A stretch of 64,000 nucleotides of DNA from Lineus longissimus (taxonomy: Eukaryota > Nemertea > Pilidiophora > Heteronemertea > Lineidae): contig NC_088313.1 in the NCBI RefSeq assembly GCF_910592395.1, positions 21,406,437 to 21,470,436 of the forward strand, in the 5' to 3' direction. Positions within the stretch are counted from its first letter, which is position 1; each line of letters starts with the position of its first letter. The translations under genes and the position numbers were made by a program. This document shows, piece by piece, positions 58,335 to 64,000 of this stretch. Below the pieces are notes generated by a model. That model searched no databases, was not told where the DNA came from, and saw nothing but the letters and a program-made list of their open reading frames with translations.

Positions 58335-59020
58335 TGGCTCGCTTTTTCCGTCGACGCTTTTCGAAGATGTATTTTCCGTTGATATCCAGACTAAATCGGC
58401 TGGCTTTTTCCGTCACCACTTTTCGAAGATGTATTTTCCGTTGATATCCAGACCAAATCGGCTCGCTTTTTACGTCACCACTTTTCGAAGATGTATTTTC
58501 CGTTGATATCCAGACTAAATCGGCTCGCTTTTTCCGTCGACACTTTTCGAAGATGTATTTTCCGTTGATTTCCAGACTAAATCGGCTGGCTTTTTCCGTC
58601 GACAGTTTTCGAAGATGTATTTTCCGTTGATATCCAGACCAAATCGGCTCGCTTTTTTCCGTCGACGCTTTTCGAAGATGTATTTTCCGTTGATATCCAG
58701 ACCAAATCGGCTCGTTTTTTTCCGTCGACGCTTTTTGAAGATGTATTTTCCGTTGATATCCAGACCAAATCGGCTCGTTTTTTTCCGTCGACGCTTTTTG
58801 AAGATGTATTTTCCGTTGATATCCTGACCAAATCGGCTCGCTTTTTCCGTCGCCACTTTTCGAAGATGTATTTTCCGTTGATATCCAGACCAAATCGGCC
58901 CGCTTTTTCCGTCGACACTTTTCGAAGATGTATTTTCCGTTGATATCCAGACCAAATCGGCCCGCTTTTTCCGTCGACACTTTTCGAAGATGTATTTTCC
59001 GTTGATATCCAGACCAAATC
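58335..59020. repeat. 62-bp minisatellite, 11 copies
   Basis: Unit GCTTTTTCCGTCGACACTTT, TCGAAGATGTATTTTCCGTT, GATATCCAGACCAAATCGGC TC, mostly at 62-bp spacing with three 63-bp copies. Each unit has the palindromes GTCGAC and TTCGAA in most copies. Open minus-strand frames (up to 335 codons) follow from the repeat. It lies between KANSL3 and STK32. Confidence 0.92.
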
Positions 59021-60271
59021 ACTCGATATCTCCTCCCTGTGTCAATGTTCCTGGTGTCTGCCCTAACTACCACAACATATCTTGCTAACAATTGACACAT
59101 TGTATAATGTATAATTGTCATATGTATAATTGTCGTATGTGACACAATAGTGTCACAACACTGATCATTCGTCGTGTTTGTACATTTCAGATGGCGCCTG
59201 TGATAGGAGACCTCCCCGCGGTGGCGCCGGGGGAAAGCTTTGAAAACCGCACTGCTCACTGTACATTGTGATCGAGGGGGGGGGGGGGTTATTCCATTAT
59301 GAATCTTGGGAACATTTTATAACTTTTGAGATTCTCAAATACCAATGCAAAATTCACATTTCCATGGTGCTTTTCCATAGTCTTTCATAGCTGAAGTCAT
59401 TTTTGGGATTATTCAGAACAAGTTTTTGTCGGAGGGGTTGAGAGGAAGTAAAGCAGCACAATGTGTTTTTTCGAAGCTTTCTGCAGACAGCCTATCTCAA
59501 CTTATCAATTCTCGTCAAACTTACAATGCCGATTAGATTTTCTATTTCCAGAAGTTCCTTCTTAGTCAGTTGTGGCCGTGCTACATAACGATGGTCTGGT
59601 TGCAGGAAGAAATCCGGGGAGGTACAGCGGAATCAGTCAAATAACATTAAAAACCACGAGTTAATTTTAAAGATTTTAATATACAACATGATTCTTTTTA
59701 CTTCTGCATTGGAGACAAGCTCATGAATAACAAGAAAGACTCCTTAACAAATGAATAAAACCCACCAGGAGCGTGGATCTCAAGATCATTTTGACTCAAT
59801 CAAGGAAATGTTAATCTTGACAGTTTCAGATGATAACACCATCTTCCTTCTGAAATTGGCCATTGCTACACCTTGGAACATCTGAAGAAAGATGGCGTCA
59901 CCATCTGTAACCGTCTCAGTGAACATTTCTGTTGATTTTGTGAGAACTAGATTTAGATCCATGAATCTTCCAGTAGCATCAGGAACAGGAACAATCATGA
60001 CCACTTGTGTTGAAAAGTATACAAGTATACAAATAAAGAAAAGACTTTGTCCTCAACATGTTTACAATATAAAAGTGAACCCCGATTCTGGTTGTGATTA
60101 TGTCCTGATAAGACCAATTATGATGAATGGAACAACACCACAGATCTTCTCTCTGTGCCACTCATCAATGCTGAGCATTCCTCGATCATTACAACAGGAC
60201 CACACAGGGCTATCATTACTATCAAGACATATTAATGAAGAAACAGCAAGTGGCATATTTTAGAGAATTCT

Positions 60272-63200
60272 TCACATATCTATTTGTTTAGGTGTCCTAA
60301 TCTTACGCGTGCGAGTTGACGTAGTTGGCAGTACAGGTTTGTTTGTTGTTGTATAAGATGTGGTAGCCGGGGACGATGCTACCTTACTGGCAGACGCCGT
60401 CATCAACTTGGCACTAGTGGATAACTGCAGCATATGAGTCTCAGACTTGGGTGAATCTGAAACTGGTGAACTCGTAACTGGAGCTGCAGGTGAGATGGTC
60501 ACCACCGTAGCAGTCTTGATCAGCGATGTCACTATTCCCAAGTTTTCTTTTGAGATCATCGCGACTTTCTCCTTTGACAAACTGTCCGTAGTAGATGCGA
60601 GTGGCACAGACGGCGATGACGTATCTAACTTGGTCTGTAGCGTTGTTCCAGCGCCATCTACAGTGTCAATGGGAGAGGATCGTGCTGGGACACCACTGCC
60701 CTGAGCAGGACTTGGCGAGACAGTTGAGCCAGCACTAGAAGCAGACGCACATGTTTTTGTCGGTAATGTTGTGAATGTGACAACCGTGGATGGCACAGTA
60801 ACAGGGACGAATGATGATGTCGCGTCAGCCTTCAGCTCCAACTGTTTTGATAGAATCCTTGCCTGGGTTATACCGATAGTCGTACCACCACGACTCAGCG
60901 ATGCAGTCGTCAGTGGAAAGTCATGAAACTGCATCTTCTGTATTGCTTGCACACGTTCCTGCTCCGCGTTCAGGGCACACGCCAATGACGATGCACTCAT
61001 ATATTTAGTTTTGACTTTAGAACTAGCTTGTGTCATTTTTCCCACAGCGAGACTAGCTGCAGAGAATGCCCCGCCACTGGCAGATCGGGTGGTATTGACG
61101 AGGCTGCTGCCTGCAGATCTGGCTGTTGGAACACTTGACGTTGAAGCAGTAGCAGTTGATCGTCCGAGTCCTGATAAGAGTTGTTGAATCTGTGTTGTGT
61201 TTGACGATGAGGTGGTGAAATGAATGGTCGATTGTTTCCCACTTGACCGCTGTAACGAATATAGGCCACCAAGTGCCGATAAGCGACCAATCAAAGGGGA
61301 GTTGACAGTAGCTGGTGGTGTCTTAGGTGACAACTGGGTCAGAAGTTCACTTTGAGACGTTGGACTAATGACCTGAGAAGGCGGGTCCAGAGCAGACCCA
61401 GCAGAGCCTTCATTGACTGTCACTGACAATGGTTTCTGCTCTTTCTGCAAAGCTTGTAAAGTGCTGAATGCCAAACCACTCACAGTTGCAGTGGTCTGAT
61501 TCGTCATGACAGTTTTAGAATGGGCAGGCTGCAAAGAACTTGTCGGCACAACGCCAAGAATCGTTGTCGGTAGCAACGTTCCTGAACTCGAGGATGAACT
61601 ACTAGAATGGCTGGCCTCATCCAACGTCAGCAGACGCCCCTCTGGTACAGCACTGATGGTATCTTTGGTTGATGTAATCAACCCGGTGATATCGGGTCTC
61701 AGATGAGGTTTGATCGCTCCGGTGAGTAACCCGGCAAGTTCTGTCTTGTCAGTAGGGGGCGTTGATGCCAGTGGACTCCCGGCTTCTGATGACTTTGCGG
61801 ATGAAACTCGACGTTTGATTGGCACAGGTATCGGGCTGGTGCTCCTCTTCCTTTTGTTGTAAGTTCTTTTGGCTGCAAGTGAAAGGCAAGTAAATGGTTA
61901 CATCTTTAAACACTAAAGTGCTGTAGTCATCTTCTCAACTCCTACAACATTAACTCCATATGAAAACAAATGAACACAGCGGCAAAGTGTCCTACTTGTG
62001 ATCCAAAGGTTTCAGATTTGAGGGAACAACACTGTCTGCTACTTGCCTGGTATTCCCTTCTGTCCCGCAACACTGAATGTAAGACTCTGCGTTCTCTTTC
62101 CAACAGGTGCCGCTATCATCTGTGTCGGAGAGTTTAAACTGCCACTTGAAGGCTGACTCGCTGACCGACCCCGAACTGGTAAATCACTGCTGTAGGTGAA
62201 GCCAAGAACCTGCAAACACATCAACAGTTTTAGTTTGATTGTGAGCTGTTCCAGTCGTTTTCTGTCAATGATAACAATGATATGGCCCACATTTTTGGAG
62301 ATGGGGTAAGGGTAATCTCTGTGTCATCCAGCTTGTCCAATGTATCAATTGGCTGTGAGAAAACTTGGGCTAGCCTAGTATTGAGTTATGCAGCAAATGA
62401 GACCTAATCTAATGAAAGAGAGGAAAGAAATCTCTCTTACCCCTTGTGGTGACCGAATATATCCAGAGGGATCTGACACCAGGTGACGAGGGATCTTAAT
62501 CTTTGGCTTCTTCTTCTTGGTGTCTGTCTCGGGGACAGACACCTCACTGACCTCAGGTACGGCTGTTCCACTCTGGGTCAGGACACCACCAAGGAAATCG
62601 GCCATTTCATCCTGGAAAGTAAACAAACAAGTTTGAAAAAAAGTCTATTGACATGCAGCTCAAGAGGGATTATTTGACGGGCCTGCATTTACATTCAGGT
62701 AAAGAGATTCTTGGTTTTAATTTCAAGGGTTGAGAAAACATGAATTCAGGCCCGATTCAAACTCCTCATCCCAATTCTTGCCTAGAGCCATGCACTTAAG
62801 ACAGAAACACAACACACCTGAATACATCGATCAACCATACTCTGTGTGATGCCTTCTTGTTTCTTCTTCATCTTGGAGACCCTGAGATTATCGTCAGTTC
62901 CACCGACCAGGATCAGTCCATTCTCAGCTTTCATCTTCTCTCTCATGTCTTCAAGGTCATCGATCCGACACATTGTCGCCTGCTGGCCGAGGACAAACAA
63001 GGTTGGCGTTCTGCTCTCCAGCAAGGCGTCTTCAACATCCTAGAACAGAAAGCTCCACAATGTCATGATCAATAGTCATAACAGGCAGACATAGGATGTC
63101 CCAATATTCAACTTCCCGACTTGATGGACACAACTGCCACAAGTTGACCTTTCGCCTAATATTCTGCACTATCTCACCATGGTCTGATTAAGGAATTGAT

Positions 63201-64000
63201 ATTGAGCTGGCGCACGGTCCTTGGTTGGTTGCTTAATCAAGACCGCTCCAGAAGACCAAAACCAGAGGCACCAGCCGAGGGTATGGGGATGTATCACTTA
63301 GCCACCAACTGCATGCACTTTAGATTTAGGCACTTCTTGGTCACTCACAACTGATTAAACTACAATACACACCCAAAAACAACATAACATACCCCTCGTC
63401 CTCCATGTATGCCCATGAAAGGGAAGCCTAAGCAGACAACGGCAGTGACATTCTCAACAAGAGAGACGTGGCAGGCAACGAGGGCACCAACATTCCAGCC
63501 AATCAGAACCAGCGGCCGATTCGGGAAATGACTCTGCAGCTGAAAGTGAAAATGATTCCATAGATGAGTACTCCATCTGGTGGTACAACATGAAACTGAT
63601 CAAATAATTAATCACATAACTTGGCAGCCGGTCTTCAAAATAATGGGTGATATGAATAAAGACTAGCAAATGCTTTTATCTAAAACTCCATGTACATTTA
63701 CACTAGGCCTTTATGTACAAAATTGAAGTAAAAGCATTTGCTAGTCTTTATTCATATCACCCAATCCCAATGTACCCATAACCTGCTAACCCTAAAATGG
63801 TTTTGAGGGGTACAATAGCTCGAATGGTGCTTGAGAACTTCATTCTCTCAGAGACTTCCAACATATTGTCACAACTCTTACCTCAAGAACCTTGGTCCTA
63901 ACCGCTCCAATCATGTGTTCCAAACACTGTGCTATACCAACACCACTACCACCGTTGACAGTGTGCATGGTGACGGGGATGACTTTACCAAGGTTGGACA
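60272..64000 (-). CDS. KANSL3: KAT8 regulatory NSL complex subunit 3 (KANSL3), C-terminal 806 residues; 5' part beyond window
   Basis: KANSL3 is a subunit of the MOF/KAT8-containing NSL histone acetyltransferase complex and acts in the nucleus. Exons: 63882 to right edge (cut), 63393-63539, 62818-63039, 62441-62611, 62047-62209, 60272-61872. Phases fit throughout. The alpha/beta-hydrolase-like core is visible: [14 protein letters not shown] (nucleophile elbow with Asn where an active hydrolase has Ser), [26 protein letters not shown], and [17 protein letters not shown] leading into [11 protein letters not shown]. These match the vertebrate protein closely. The last exon (1.6 kb) is a Ser/Thr/Ala/Pro-rich, probably disordered tail with a run of eight serines near 61600, ending in [12 protein letters not shown]. 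One intron (61873-62046) has a GC donor. An ATTAAA hexamer on this strand at 59675-59680 is a possible poly(A) signal. Confidence 0.94.
61873..62046 (-). other. GC-AG intron in KANSL3
   Basis: The exon ending at 62047 (ATACCAG) is followed by GCAAGT, the usual form of a GC donor. The acceptor TTGCAG ends at 61873. Splicing here gives codon G|CC and keeps the KANSL3 frame (PG to [10 protein letters not shown]). The only nearby GT (in AAGTAGC) would break the frame. Confidence 0.75.
63645..63762. repeat. Perfect inverted repeat, 34-bp arms, 50-bp loop
   Basis: The left arm 63645-63678 is the exact reverse complement of 63729-63762. The loop contains a second, nested pair, TGTACAT (63691-63697) and ATGTACA (63713-63719). 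It lies in the KANSL3 intron between the exons ending at 63882 and starting at 63539, so it would form a hairpin in the pre-mRNA. Confidence 0.9.

Larger units (their letters stand above)
51385..60271. other. Intergenic region between STK32 start and KANSL3 stop
   Basis: It should hold the STK32 promoter on the left and the KANSL3 3' UTR on the right (roughly 59.6-60.27 kb). Contents: weak plus-strand exon candidates at 53.7-55.0 kb, the AT-rich 128-bp block, G-runs at 57103-57121 and 59275-59288, and the duplication and minisatellites at 57.4-59.0 kb. I see nothing specific in 51.5-53.6 kb or 55.1-57.0 kb. Confidence 0.55.

Noticed and set aside
58252-59259. 335-codon basic minus-strand frame
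   Set aside because: 62-bp minisatellite cycling through frames; Lys/Arg-rich only because of the unit.
59892-60263. 123-codon plus-strand frame
   Set aside because: Lies antisense over the likely KANSL3 3' UTR, has no recognisable domain or splice context.

Overview
This window is nuclear DNA from an animal, most likely a marine or other invertebrate. The species cannot be fixed from the sequence. The evidence is intron-rich genes with GT-AG splice sites, large introns, and animal-specific protein families. These sit among tRNA-derived and pogo-like short elements and an exceptional number of minisatellites. Nothing bacterial, organellar or viral was seen. Many long open frames in the window are only tandem repeats whose unit happens to lack stop codons.

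Four genes can be reconstructed exon by exon. (1) An ADP-ribosylserine hydrolase (ARH3/ADPRS type) lies on the minus strand at 6070-9713, with seven exons and 378 codons, apparently intact. (2) A single-exon UBE2D-type ubiquitin-conjugating enzyme lies on the plus strand at 13856-14299, with a poly(A) signal at 15309. (3) An STK32/YANK serine/threonine kinase lies on the minus strand at 18845-51384. It has eleven exons and 428 codons with intact kinase motifs, spread over 32.5 kb. (4) The C-terminal 806 residues of the NSL-complex subunit KANSL3 lie on the minus strand from 60272 to beyond the right edge. UBE2D and STK32 converge on 15.3-18.8 kb. ARH3 and UBE2D diverge from 9.7-13.9 kb, and that gap is filled with repeats.

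Region by region: 1-6.0 kb has no firm gene, only a foldback element, one decayed coding fragment and one candidate exon. 6.0-9.7 kb is ARH3. 9.9-12.6 kb holds G-tract/palindrome arrays, a tandem-plus-inverted repeat and a 238-bp duplication. 13.1 kb has a tRNA-derived SINE head, and 13.86-15.3 kb is UBE2D. 17-18.8 kb holds minisatellites downstream of STK32. 18.8-51.4 kb is STK32, with arrays of 60 bp x 20, 53 bp x 5, 44 bp x 16, 59 bp x 34, 58 bp x 11 and 54 bp x 10 in its introns. 51.4-60.2 kb is intergenic, with a weak plus-strand gene candidate, an AT-rich dispersed repeat, a ~300-bp duplication and a 62-bp array. 60.3-64 kb is KANSL3, with a perfect 34-bp-arm hairpin in one intron.

The most unusual observation is in STK32 intron 7. 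About 83% of this intron is twenty exact 60-bp units, and on the transcribed strand each carries a good 3' splice-site sequence in phase with the next exon. Use of any unit as acceptor would add whole 20-residue CxxCH-containing modules inside the kinase C-lobe without breaking the frame. A second intron has 33 units carrying the donor hexamer GTAAGT on the same strand. Whether splicing uses or suppresses these sites is unknown. RNA data would settle it.
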